Shown here: positions 47,151 through 59,363 of the stretch, piece by piece
How the letters are laid out: each line of letters opens with the position of its first letter
How positions within the stretch are numbered: position 1 is the first letter of the stretch
Source of the DNA: Trifolium pratense
Lineage: Eukaryota > Streptophyta > Magnoliopsida > Fabales > Fabaceae
Direction: 5' to 3'
Assembly: GCF_020283565.1 (NCBI RefSeq)
Contig: NC_060060.1
Coordinates: 41,540,001 to 41,604,000 of the forward strand
Length of the DNA stretch: 64,000 bases
Position numbers and translations under genes: made by a program
Notes under the pieces: model-generated
What the model saw: the letters and a program-made list of their open reading frames with translations, nothing else
What the model was told of the DNA's origin: nothing
The model's database searches: none

Positions 47151-48209
47151 TTAGAGATGGGTATTAACAAGTTGGGCTGCGTTTCTTCACCAGATTGAAC
47201 AATGGCCCAATCCATAATACTATTCAAAAGAATAAAAAATGTATGTATGTATGTGCTAGAAAACCAAAAAAAAAGTGTGCTACACGCCTATACAAATTAA
47301 AAATATGCTAAATAAATATAATTTTTGTATTACATCACTTTGAGCATAGATAGCAAATTAATATATACTAAACGTAATGACCTGGAGTTGGAAACAACTT
47401 TAGATCCCTACATTTAGTATAAACTTCAATAAATTAAAAGACAAAATAGAGAGAGATGTTATGTGAGGAAAAAGCCAAAAACACCTTATATGAGATAGTG
47501 CAGATGCAGAAAATATAGAAAATTTGAATGTATGATTCATGAGAGAATGGAATTGTTGGTGGTAATGCAGTTACAACAGTTACACTAACTATGTGTCATA
47601 TTTGATTTTCTGTGCCCAAATGCAATGTTTTATATCCATGAACATGCCAAAATTTCTCAAAAAGAAAATGAAAATCACATGAGCCTTCTATGGTCATAAG
47701 GGTAAATGAAAACTTCATTGTGGATATGAAAGTAAAATGTGAAAATATCACAATGTCTTTATTATATTTAGAAATGAGACAAAAATAAAGTGTTAACTGA
47801 TAAGGTTCTCCAAGAAATGCCAAGCACTACTGCAGCCACTGCGTTTTTAACATTAGTATCTTGTTGGTCCCCAATTCATGATTTATAGTATAGAGGCAAA
47901 TTTTGACACTATTATTCTGCTATTAATTAGAGGTTGGATACTGAAATTTGGCTTTTCATTGTCCATATTCCTCTCTGCTTCTGAATATCTATCACATGTG
48001 ATCCAAAAGAATGAATAAAAAACACTAATTCTAAAGTTGGCACCAAAAATTTCTTTTGGCTGCATGCATTACCCAACAGTATGGTGTGTTTATAAGCAGA
48101 GGACAGATTTTGATGATTGGTATGACAGATATTTACAGCAAAATCGTTTTTGTTTTCAATGTCTTGAAAACAGATTCATGAAAACATCTTAGTAATATAT
48201 AATATGTTA

Positions 48210-48412
48210 AACCATTTGGTTGGACTAGTGGTTTTCAACCTTGGAGTGTGCTCCTCTAACGGTCTCAGATTCAATTCATTCTGGTGCCAATTTTAGTGGA
48301 CTAGTCCATATATAACAAAAAAAAACGTTGACTTTAAATGGGCCCCACAAATAGGCGGTGAGATTGGTCCCCTCGGATTAGTCGGTTTTTAAACCGGATA
48401 CCGAGTTTTAAA
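48210..48412 (+). mobile_element. SINE-like repeat (fuller copy)
   Basis: TTGGTTGGACTAGTGGTTTTC (A-box-like), CGGTCTCAGATTCAATTC (B-box-like), then TCCCCTCGGATTAGTCGG and CCGGATACCGAGTTTTAAAA. Same order as 9220-9432. Confidence 0.6.
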
Positions 48413-48723
48413 ATGGATCATATCTGAATTTTAAAGATGTAAAAACTCCAGCAAGGAATAGTAAAATTAAAAATTGAACTTTATTTCAGTAAATTAAATT
48501 ACAATGTGTGTCTAATATGATTATAAATTACAATTTTTTGACCACATATCTTCTTTCCACAACCAATCCCATTTTAGGGAATATTTTGCTTATCCAAAAA
48601 AAAAAAAAAAACCATTTTAGGGAAAATGACAAAATTTGACATTTAGATTCAATAAATGAAAGAAATAAAAACAAAGAATTAATATAGACAAGATCCTAAT
48701 ATTGATCGGTTCACAAGTTACAA

Positions 48724-51700
48724 TTAAGGTTCACTGACCTCACCATCTTTACATTTACCAACATCCATCACCATTCTTCCTTTCTTATTTGACTTCATCA
48801 CTCTGCAACAGTTTCTCCTTGGAGCCTGCCAAGTATATTTAATATATCAGCAAAAAGCCAAAGAAATTATGTAACATTGATTTTTCAACACCTGATGCCA
48901 AAATTAGTTCTTGAAAGTCAAAGCTAGAAGCCTAAAATACACTCAAAAGTCAAAACAATATGCAAAACATTAGTAATAACATCCTAATATATATCGTATG
49001 TAGCATACTGATACTTTAGATTTAGAGCATGTTTCTGTCTTATACTTGTCGGTGACGACGATACGATGATGACAAATATGTTTACGTTCAATTCTTCTAT
49101 TTTCTCAAATTATTACTAGTGTCGACGTGTTGGTGTCAGTGTTGTGTTAGGTATTCAGATTTGGATTTGTTGTAGTCAGCAATTCATGCATTCACACGAT
49201 TTGTATGTTGGCGGTAGTCAACATCAGTATTTTCTCAAATTATACACGATATGCTGACTTTTTAAATGCTTAAAATTGCTGACTGTAGCAAATCCAAATC
49301 GCCAGTGTACGTATATGTGCAATTGCTTCATAGTGTATATCAAAGGAAAATTGATGTGGCAAGAGAAGAAGAACATACCCTATCCCATAGATGTGGGTCT
49401 GGTTTCTTATATACAACAACTTTGTCAAGAGCAGAAGGATCGGCCATTTTCCATCGGCATGCTGGATGAGGAACACGATGCCTTTCATATTCACTAACTG
49501 TCTGTTGTATTGTAGAATTGAGTTTCGCCTTTGAAAGGTAAAACACAAAAGGCTTCTGACACGGGTTTCGAGTAACAGGACGTGTGTTGAAAGCATAAGC
49601 AGTGTAATCAGCTCTTCTATACCAATTGAGGAATGTTCTTGAAGGCATTTCAATTTCGCGGGGTGAAAATATTCCGCGAAATATCTGAACAGCAAAACCC
49701 CATGAGACCGAAATCGTCCACTTCTTTTCTTTATCGTAGCAGATTGATTGTTGAATGAGTCCTGCTGAGTCAAGCTTCATTGGTATTGTAAGGCGTTGAA
49801 GTGCTTCTACTCTTGTAGCATTGGGGAAGATCGGCTCAACGACATCAAGATGGTGTAGCGATACCAATGGAGTCACTGGATGAGCCGCAAGAAGCCCAAA
49901 CAGGTTCCCATATACATCATACTGTTTCAACAAACACATGACATGGCTATCAGTGTCAAACCTAGCACAATAGCAAGGATGAATTCGCTGAATCATGTTT
50001 TTTAATAATCAAAGTTTAATTAATTTAACATATTACAATGGCCAATTTGTGTATATACACATAATCAAACTACATCAAGGTACACAACTCCTATTATACC
50101 AATAAGAAAATTTGTTACATTTTAGCACAAGCCAAATTTGAGGATTGTTTTGCATATTAGGTTTAGTGTCTAATGTTGGATGTTCATGATCTAAAACTTC
50201 TAAAAAAAAGATTGAATTTTTACTGCACATTGCTTACAAAGTGAGACTTTTATTTTCAACAAAATTGAAGACATGACTCTCCAAAATTTGCTAACATCCA
50301 AAATCAAGAAAGAACTAAAAAATTAAAATTATTGTTTTCCCACCTAATTAATAAAGAGAGACTAAATAAAAGACCTAGTTTGGTGGAAAAACATTAAAAG
50401 TGCTTATCTTTTGTAGTTTACCACTTGGCCTTACCTGCTCAACTTTTGACCAGACAACAGCTAAACAACATGTTCAAAGTTAAAATGCCAGAATAGGTAA
50501 AATTCCATTCTGCATGAATTGCAATCTAAAATGGTAAACCAAGTGAAATTTAAGAAACCTATGTGAATAGAAGAAGCATGAATAAGTGAAACAAAACATT
50601 ACTATCAAATTCAAATCAATCCATTTCAGCAACAACCGATCAACCAAACGACTTAACAATTATAATCAATAGGTTACTATTGAAATCATAATACTAGTAA
50701 TAGTATCATGCATGCATACAAAGACAATCTAATAATCATTAGGGATGGTCTCTGATATAACAGCAGAGGACACAAAACAGTGCCCACACTTGTAAAGTCA
50801 CTAGTGCTTGTAGGCAAAGTTTGGTAGAACACGGGACCTACTTTGAATCATACAAAAATATTTCTTTTTTCCTTTATTTTTTCAATTCAGCGCATATCAT
50901 ATTTATAAAATGTATGATTGAAATTCAATTATTTATATTTTTACTAGCAAACACCACTGAAACTTATACGCAACTGCGAGGTCTCTGGTTTAAATGCTTG
51001 TATCATTTTAAGCAAAATATATTTTTTGGATTAAAACAAAATCTTAGTAATACAAGTTTCATAAATTAAGTACCGTTAGTATCAAATGAATGCATAAAAT
51101 AAAAGAAAAACAGGAAAAAGGGTCAACTGAAGAAGACACCGACACTATATAATTCATTTCTGGGGGACAAAATCCGGTAAAAGTGAGCAGGTGCCCATAG
51201 CATAAAAAACAGAAGGAAAGATGTAATTCACACCCATCACTACAGTATATACATTTAAGAAAAGCCCATCACATAGGCCCACATTATCTTCTTTTTTTCC
51301 AACCCATTCACTGATTTATCCCCACTTCTCTCATAATGTAGTCGCATTGCTTGTGTCTAAGCCGTTTATAGGAGATCAGATTATTTAAATTATACAATTC
51401 GTAAATTAATTATATACGAGTACAATCAATGATTTCAAATCAGATCGTCCAAACTTGTAACTACATCACGCGTTTACAATAGGGTAAGAAAAACATGCAC
51501 ATTCATATTATATAGTCCTACATTTCGCACTAAATGACACATAAAGACATGGAAGTATACTAGTATAGCGACGGTCTCATGTTACGACTTTATCAAGACT
51601 GACCCAACATATTTAAATGTTTAAAGTAAATTATTTTTATAGCGAGGTCTTTTAAAACAAAAACAATAAAACAAAAGTCAAAGGTTTGAACTTGACCAAG

Positions 51701-53021
51701 GTTTGAACTTTGATTAAAATTTAGAACTAGTTTTAATTATGTCAAACAAAATTTTGTATATAATATTTCATATTATATTTATATTATCAAAAAATATATA
51801 AATTATATTTATTATTAAATTAAATTTTATTATATTAAAATTTTGAGACCTAAAATCCTGGCTGAAACGGCTTGGCCCATGAGCCGGTCATGGTATTAAT
51901 TTCTCAATATTATTTGTCTTATTTTTTAATGATATTTGTCTTATTTTGAAGATTATCAATAAAGTGTATTAATTAAATAACGGTAATTTATTAATGAATC
52001 TCATTTTACCATATGTGACTAATGATTAATTAATGATAGAGGATTATCCGATCCCCGAAATTGGCAATTCTGCCATTTGGGAGGAGACCGAAAGTCAAAA
52101 CTGACCGCGAACCAGGTAGAAAAAAAATGATTAATTAATTAAGAAAAGTTAATGAGAAAGAAAATGTACCTGATGAAAACCAATTTCTTTAGTAAGTGGA
52201 ACACCAAGTTCAGCCATACAAGCTTGCATTCGATCATCAGAACCATACAAACCAGGATATCTATGAATACACCGATCCTGCATTTTCACAAGTGCTTTCG
52301 CTAATGGATAACTAATCGCAAATCCACCACCACCATAAGCCATACCATAAGAAAAATATATATTCTGCAAATGACTCTCCGATAAACTCCCAATATAATA
52401 AAACTCATTATAATCATACTTATTCAAAACCCTAATTAAATTCTCCGTTACAAAAACGGTGTCGTCATCTCCCATTACAAACCATCTCACATCTTTAAGT
52501 CCTAAACGCAGCGTTTCGGACACAATTCGCGAAATCCGAATCGCTGATCGATGACCTTGTTTGTTTGTGTATGGAAAATTCGAAGTGTCGGTGGAAATTT
52601 TCACCGGTGGAAGATCTTCGTTTGGATCGGTTTTTACTGTATCATCTAACCAAACTATTCCTCGCATTTTTTTTGAATTGTACCAGAGTTTTATGTAGTT
52701 TTTTCTCTGTTCCCAGAGTTTTGATGATGCCGCGATGCCGAATACGACGTGGTGGAGGTTTGTTGGTGTAGTGGAAGTGAAATTGGTTGTGTTGACGGTG
52801 GTGGAAATGGAAGAGTGGTGGTTGACGGTGAATGGAGTGTGGTTGTGGTTGCAGGAGCTTGGAGTGGAAACAAGTTTGAGAGTGTAGATGAAGTAGGTTA
52901 AAGAAACAGAGAGGATTAACCATAGCATAAGCTTTGTTGAATTTGAATGTGAATGTGATGATCTTTGTTGTAATTGCATTGGACTCACTGAAATTGGAGT
53001 TAGTTTTTCTGAATCTTTCAT
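48724..53021 (-). CDS. DUF604-family (fringe-like) glycosyltransferase
   Basis: Three exons (52170-53021, 49379-49921, 48724-48825) join in phase 0 to 498 residues. Residues about 31-50 form one hydrophobic segment (LMLWLILSVSLTYFIYTLKL), so this is a type II Golgi membrane protein. The catalytic-like region has WFVMGDDDTVF (acidic triad, nucleotide-sugar/metal binding in fringe-like GT31 folds), YGGGGFAISYPLA and YGSDDRMQACMAELG. Exon 2 supplies YDVYGNLFGLLAAHPVTPLV. This is the plant DUF604 family, predicted beta-glycosyltransferases with unknown acceptors. The Cys-rich last exon (RRNCCRVM) is typical. Intron 1 is about 2.2 kb. Intron 2 holds a small MITE and a dispersed repeat. Confidence 0.92.
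49030..49150. repeat. Dispersed 'gacac' repeat in DUF604 intron 2
   Basis: Reverse-strand relative of the 10376-10626 units ('attttctcaaattattactagtgtcgacgtgttggtgtcagtgttg'). Confidence 0.5.
49158..49300. mobile_element. Small inverted-repeat MITE in DUF604 intron 2
   Basis: GATTTGGATTTGTTGTAGTC opposes the reverse complement GATTTGGATTTGCTACAGTC, continuing into TCAGCAATT. 143 bases, 79 bases from the exon 2 donor. No clear target duplication found. Confidence 0.65.
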
Positions 53022-55718
53022 TTTTTTGTTTTTGTATTAACAATGTTAGAATCTTGAATTTATTTTAGAAGTAAATAAGTTATATGAAATGGATAAAATG
53101 AGGTATGAGGAAAGGAAAACAGAGAGGGGGTGCAAGGAAAGGAAAACAGAGAGGGGGGAGGTGAAGAAGGTAAAGTTGAGAGAGAGAGCAGAGCATGCAG
53201 AGGTGACAGGTTGCACGCGCTGCTGTTATTATGAAAGAAAGTATATCACAATATATACCATACCAATATTTTTCTGTGCTAACTAGTTAAATGTTTTGTG
53301 GGGACTTTGCATTTAAATGTTCAGATAGTCTTTGATTTTGTGAAACTATATTAATTCTATAATTGGTAGTATATATACACACATGATTGTCCATTTTTTA
53401 TTTTATTTAACAGTTTTGAATATACAATTTGGATTTTAATAATTTCATAAAGTATAAGATCTTGGCATTCATTTCTAATCCAGCTGTCAAAATTAGTTAC
53501 TGCATTGAGATAGTAACTGTCTTAATTTCAATTCCATACTATCAGTGAATGAAACAAATGAATTATGAGATGAGTGGATCGATTATAAATGTATATTTAG
53601 TTGTGTAATTAGTGGTGAAGCTAGGACTCAAATTTTTGAGTATTTGGATTTTTTTTTTTTTACATATTTGGATTTTCTTCAAGGAATTCGGTTGAAACCA
53701 GTTTGCGGTGAGCGACCATGAATTTGCAAATATTTTACTTTAATACTTCAACAAAATCAAATTGTATGTAATTTTGTCAAACTATACCGTCATTATAAAC
53801 ATGTCCAAACAAGATAAGTGATTCATACACTTTATGAGTTCGTTTGATATGCAAAATGCAAATACTTGACAAAATAGATTATGACATAACAACATAAAAC
53901 AAACATTTAAGTCAGGTTTAAGTTATTGAATAAATTTTGTCTTGTACGTTATTTGATGGACTAAAGGTTATTTTGATATTTTAGACAACTTATGCAGCGG
54001 ACAAAAAATCGTCATGTTGTGTTGTTTTGTTGTTCAGTGCGGGAGAACGATTTTAGTTTTTGTCCCGTCTTTTGTCCCTTAGTTTATCCAATCCCAAAAA
54101 CAATTTTAAATTCAAACACAGTACAAGTAAAATTGTTTTCGCCAATTCCTTATTTTTTAGTAGACCAAATCGTCTTATCTTCTTAAAGTCTTGGATGATT
54201 AATTAGCTCATTGTTTTTTCATAGTTCTTGAATGATCAATTAGCTCATTGTACTTTGAGGCCCCCTTAACATGCATGATTTAATTGGATAGATAATCTAC
54301 AAGACAATTCGTTATCAGAGTAAGAGAAACGTCTAAGTTTCCAATCTTTGGAAAAATCTAAATTTCTAGTACATTGCTGTCGGGCTACATTATAAACCAT
54401 AAACAACAAATCAATAAACCCTTGGTAATCTATTTTTACATTTTGAGTAGGTTAACTTGTGTTTTCAATATAGTTCCTAGTGACAATATCTCACTAAACA
54501 ACTCTTCATCATCATCTACAAGTAGATTAGTCACTAATTTTGGCTTTTCTTTCAATTATCTTGTTAATCACCAAATGCAAATACAATACAAAACAAGATT
54601 ACCATACAAGTTCCTAATTTAAGTTTTGTTAATATATACTAGAATATCTCTATAACTTTTATATAAATGTATATAGTTTTATACTGATTAGCATCATAAC
54701 TTTCCCTCTTAAAACTCTAATTTCAGATGAAACTTATTTTTCTTTAGCTATGTTACTTTTGCTTAATAAAATTAAATGAAAGTTTCTTAACCCATAAAAG
54801 AAGTCAATACCTTATTAAGGAAAAGTGAATGAAAAAAAATACATTTCTATTCCGTACCATATTGTCATTGCTAAACAACATATATTTTTGTACTTTAGTC
54901 AACGGCTGTTGCTTTCAATGGAAGTTTTTTGTATGTATGTTGTAACATTGTTTTCACATAATTTTGCTTTGTAGTTGTTCTTTGAAATCCTTATTTTGAC
55001 AGAAAATAACACTAATTAAGGCTTTAGCTTTTTGTTTTTTTTTTCTTTCACTCAAGCTTCGGTCGTTTGAATCGGCCACGAGGACTATTCTCTGTTTCGG
55101 TGCCACATCGTGAACAAGTAAAAATAGAAGATAAAAAATACATTTAAATCTAAATTTTTCGGTTGTTTTTTCATCAATACTTGATATCATTTAGCATTTG
55201 CCATAAACATTAGACCTAATTACACTTGTGAGCTCTCTCGTATGTGATTTAGATCGATTCTTTTTGAATCAATTACGATCTTCTATTTTTTTTTTCTTTC
55301 TAATTTACCATAATTAATTAAAACCTTTGATATCTATTCGAATTAAGTGCTTTTCACTTCACACGAGAGGTCCGTATGGGACAAGCGCTTATATCCTCTG
55401 GACCACTATGGAACTAATTTCCGTTTTTGACACATGAAAATGGATCGAGCCTTAATTGACCTGCTCTAGGAATCGAACACGAATTCTTTTCCCCAAGAGA
55501 CCTATGTTAACTCTTAACATTAGACATGCACACAAAAAACTCTATTAACAATTGATTGTTGTAGAGGATATAAGGAAGTGGAATGGAACAAACACTTTCT
55601 AAACCCAATTCAAACTATTATTATTATAGATGAAGACATGAAAAACTAGATACAATATACAAACAAAAATGTCCTTATACTATAATGATACAAATCATAT
55701 AAACCCTGCTTGAAGCAA
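53022..55718. other. AT-rich intergenic
   Basis: A purine-rich leader of the DUF604 gene with an 'aggaaaggaaaacagagagggg' direct repeat at 53107-53157. Beyond this I see no gene or clear mobile element. Confidence 0.45.
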
Positions 55719-55910
55719 CTAGTTTTTTCTTGGAGAATATAAACCAGATGAAGAAGATGCTCTCGAAATTACAGAGACAATGGAATGAAAAGCATTGGAA
55801 GCTATCTTTGATTTTATCTGTCCTCTTTTTGGAAGTGGCCTCTTACCTCTAAACCTGTTCCTGTTATTGGCAACTTCAGCAGATGCAACACGACCCATTC
55901 TGTTATTCAT
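55719..55910 (-). CDS. Small basic protein, 63 residues, unknown
   Basis: A single-exon frame starting MNNRMGRVASAEV, then an Arg/Lys-rich core (RFRGKRPLPKRGQIKSKIAS) and a Ser-rich end (VSVISRASSSSGLYSPRK). No signal peptide or membrane helix. I cannot name the family; the KRPxPKRGQIK stretch looks like a conserved plant small-protein motif. Support for a real gene: a good TATA box at a normal distance, a clear start codon, and composition unlike the AT-rich flanks. It could be a nuclear or regulatory micro-protein, but this is not shown. Confidence 0.6.
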   Translation of the reverse strand: MNNRMGRVASAEVANNRNRFRGKRPLPKRGQIKSKIASNAFHSIVSVISRASSSSGLYSPRKN

Positions 55911-56006
55911 TATTCTCTTATAAGTTATGATAACAACCTAAACAAGATTATATCTTTTGAATGCAAGTTTTGTTGTGTGTTTTTATGAAAATGATGAAGG
56001 ACAGAG

Positions 56007-56018
56007 GGCTTTTATAGA
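56007..56018 (-). promoter_or_regulatory. TATA box of the 63-residue protein gene
   Basis: TTCTATAAAAGC on the minus strand, about 100 bases before the ATG at 55910. Confidence 0.55.
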
Positions 56019-56797
56019 ACCCTGAATAAGCTTATTAGAAATTGATTTTGGAAGGAGGGTTGTAGCAATTCTGTCTATATGGTGGAGGTTAGGGAGCATG
56101 CCAGCTAATTTTTGTGTAAATTAGCCGTTTCTCGTGGTGGAGGTTAGGTTACAAACAACTTATAGTACGGATACTCATCAGATTAACCGTTTCTCGTGTC
56201 GGACATGTGTCGGTATCCGACACTGACATTTATAATTACTCTTAATTGTGTCATTTTTTCAAATTATTATCGGTATCAATATGCGATGTCCATGCTTCAT
56301 AGGTTCAGACTTTGCTAGTGTTATGGATGAACACGTGCGGGTCAATGTGGTATCTTGAAAGCTGTCCTGTCTTGTGTCTGGTAAATGGATATATTTTGTT
56401 AATATTTGGCATGTTAATTAGGTGGGATTCATAAAACAAATGTTTATTCATTATATAGAGCCACAAGGTCAAGAAAATATTAATATTGTCATCATATTAT
56501 GCTTAGATGATGATAATGCGGCGTCACATGTGATGAAATTTGGTTTGCAGATATTAAAGATATTAAAGAAATACAATATTAAATTATAAAAAGAATATGC
56601 TTGTCTTGTCTATCCAAATTTTCTTACTTCCTCATAGTTTCTGATGATTTGATATATGTTGAATTGGTCTTTCTGTTATGGTTGTCTAGGTGCTTGATTC
56701 AATAATATATTATGCACATGATTTAGTATTGCCTCCTGTTTTGGTACACACAAGAACATATCAACGTTTATTTCTATCTTTCTTTAGTTGCATCATA

Positions 56798-56935
56798 CTC
56801 CCTCCGGTTTCATATATAAACAAAGATTTATTTTTCAGGTTCTTAGAATAATTGATATATCTAATTCAGAATATGAACCAAATACATCGTTCATCCTGTA
56901 AAAGAAATTTTTACTTTTATATAAAATCGGAGGAG
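56798..56935. mobile_element. Stowaway-like MITE
   Basis: CTCCCTCCGGTTTCATATAT ... ATATAAAATCGGAGGAG, flanked by TA. 138 bases. Confidence 0.7.
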
Positions 56936-57578
56936 TAACATCTAACCGGACTTTCAGTCTGTAATTAAGCCTCCTTACATAACAGGATAGTATTGAGCAA
57001 TGTAGAAGATAGGACATTGCGGTTTAAAATATAGGGTTTGCAATAGGTGGTACATCAATCAAATTCCATTTATCCGCATTGAAAGCCAAGGATAAGTCAT
57101 ATATATGGTAAATACACAAGATACTAAAATACTCTATCAACACAAGATACTAAAATACTCTATCAACCTACACTTAGTAATTTATCTTCTTGGCTAATGT
57201 GGGTTGTTAAAATTGGTCAAATTAAGCTTAATAATCAACAATATTTTATACAGAAGTTAAACTATGTGGGTTGTATCAATAAATTGCACAATAACTACTG
57301 TATTTGACAGCATTTGTTGAGGCTGAGGTAAATAAATAGCAGCCGTGACAGCAAAGAATGAAATATTTGCAATAAGATGTTGGAGGTTAATATTCTTGGA
57401 TTTCATGTCAAGGAAGAGGAAGTAAAGCAAATGAAAAAACTGAACAATCTAGGCATTGATTCTTTGGCCTAAAGCTAGAAAAAAGCACTTTGTTCATTTC
57501 CTCCAGTAAGTCACATAGGCAGCAATATATTAGAGAGTTGCAAATTCTCATAGCAACTTTTCTTAAGAAAAATTACAG

Positions 57579-58887
57579 ATGGATGTTGTAGTCAAATTCC
57601 CAACCAGGGCTTCATGCCATGTTCCAGGAATAAACTCAGACATCAAAAGGAAACTCGCCCTCAGGTTTTCGCCTAGCAAAAGAACATGCAACTTGCACAA
57701 AAAGATGGAGACACAACAAAGAAGCATCTGTTTCAAGAAGAATGTCCAAAACAAAAATTGGGATAGCAGTAGAATTTCAGCCATATTATCAAAGAGAGGC
57801 CCCAAATCCGGGCGAAATTCAATGTCTCCAGCAGAGATAGTAGAACACTTTTACACATGTATTAATGACAAAGAGCTACAACAATTGGATGAATACATAT
57901 CACAAGATGCCTGCTTTTATGACTATACCTTCATCCAACCATTTCAAGGAAATAAGGTTTGTATCTCAACCATCATTCTAATAATATGAAACAACCCAGG
58001 TTGCATCGAGTAACTAAATAACCTAGACATAACATTGTAGGAAGTGATGCATTTCTTACAGCAGCTTACTGCTGGCATGGGACAGAATGTGAAATTCAGA
58101 GTGAGAAATATATGCGAGGGAGATGATTTGACTGTTGCGGCAAAATGGCACTTGGGTGATACTCCTTTCCTTGATTATTTAACACATTTCTACCTGTTAT
58201 TATTTTTTCCTAAGGTATAAAATATAAATCATACAAGCTTGATGAAAATATTTTTGGTATGCTAGAATGGAAAAAGGAACAAATCCCATTCACCAGAGGT
58301 TGCAGCTTCTTTCAGTTAGCAAAAGTAGACGAAAACATGACAATCAGGTAAGTAGCAAAACTTGAATCAAAAATTTTCTGTTCTGTAAAATATAAACTCA
58401 CTATATAATTGAATTTAGGGGAGCTGAGATATTTATTGAATCACTAATCAAACCTGGAAGCATAGTTCTGGTAACTCCGAAATTAGAAACCGACTTTTTC
58501 AAGTATTCTGATTCTTAAACGTAAAATCCTATTGTATATTTATGTTTGCTTTTGGGATTGATTCAACTATTCAGACTGTGTTGAAGACCGTGACTTCGTT
58601 GTTTGATGACTTTCCAAATGCAACTGAATGTGAGTCGGAGTTTAAAGATTTTTCATTCCTTTAAAATCAACCCAAAATATCCATTAACATACATGCATGT
58701 TCATGCAGGGTTCTTAAGAAGACCTCATGCAATACTAATATGGATGCTGAAAATTTACAATATATTTGTAGCACCTTTTATTAATCCACTACTAGATGGC
58801 TACATAAAGCTATGGAGTTTCATGATACGATTGATAAGCTATGCATTCAGTGCTGCTATGTTTATCTCCAAGATTATATTTAAGTAA
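57579..58887 (+). CDS. NTF2-like (SnoaL-fold) domain protein, probably plastid-targeted
   Basis: Six exons (57579-57956, 58041-58155, 58266-58347, 58419-58470, 58575-58629, 58709-58887) join in frame to 286 residues. The first 80 residues are basic, Ser-rich and almost free of acids, like a plastid transit peptide. The NTF2-like domain follows (SPAEIVEHFYTCINDKELQQ, DEYISQDACFYDY, VKFRVRNICEGDDLTVAAKW, IPFTRGCSFFQL). A hydrophobic C-terminal region (ILIWMLKIYNIFVAPFINPL, ISYAFSAAMFISKIIF) may be membrane-bound. Similar plant proteins are annotated as NTF2 family; their reaction is not known to me. Its stop lies 24 bases before the stop of the convergent minus-strand gene. Confidence 0.87.
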
Positions 58888-58911
58888 AGGGTATTATTAT
58901 ATCTCACATCA

Positions 58912-59363
58912 TTACCCATCATCATCCCTGCTGCGGTTCCACCATGTATCCAACAACGAGAGGGCAACAAAGGGTCCTATAACAGGAGGAAGTGGTGGAG
59001 GCCGGCTATAGGCAACTATTGGATCAGCCATCTCTTTAGAAGCTAGCCCCATTTCGCCAGATTCATTATTCTCTTGTTTCTTAGGTGTTAATGTCGCCAA
59101 TATACCTATATCAATACAAAATATCATTTCAAAACAAAATTTTGTTTCGATAATTATCTCATATTTGCAAACTAGACTTAGGACGAGTAAATTAATAGCC
59201 AAAGCTTATTATCTAACAAGGCCGGTTTCAATGAATACAATTTTTACAATATTAGTATTAGGATCAAAGAGATTGCACATCACATACCCCGTGATCCATT
59301 CACTGGGTACATTAGCTTGTAACTGTTTTTCGCACGCAGCAGAAGTGCAACAAGCCCACGCAT
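58912..59363 (-). CDS. Small plant protein of 89 residues, unknown
   Basis: Two exons (59288-59363 and 58912-59105) join in frame: MRGLVALLLRAKNSYKLMYP, then GILATLTPKKQENNESGEMG, and the end with ADPIVAYSRPPPLPPVIGPF and LSLLDTWWNRSRDDDG. The Pro-rich stretch is followed by a hydrophobic segment that may touch a membrane. An upstream splice acceptor-like CAATTGCAG (59391-59400) and a leader at 60040-60150 suggest a 5' leader intron. I do not recognise the family. Regular splicing and good composition support a real gene. The 3' UTR must overlap that of the NTF2-like gene. Confidence 0.6.

Larger units (their letters stand above)
46382..48723. other. Intergenic, with a MITE and a SINE
   Basis: Holds the leader of the gene to the left, a Mutator-type MITE (46903-47150) and a SINE-like repeat (48210-48412). 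No gene is supported. Confidence 0.45.
55911..57578. other. Intergenic with a MITE
   Basis: The promoter of the small basic protein, a 'gacac' repeat copy (56180-56290) and a Stowaway-like MITE (56798-56935). A direct repeat of 'acacaagatactaaaatactctatcaa' lies at 57114-57168. No gene. Confidence 0.45.
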
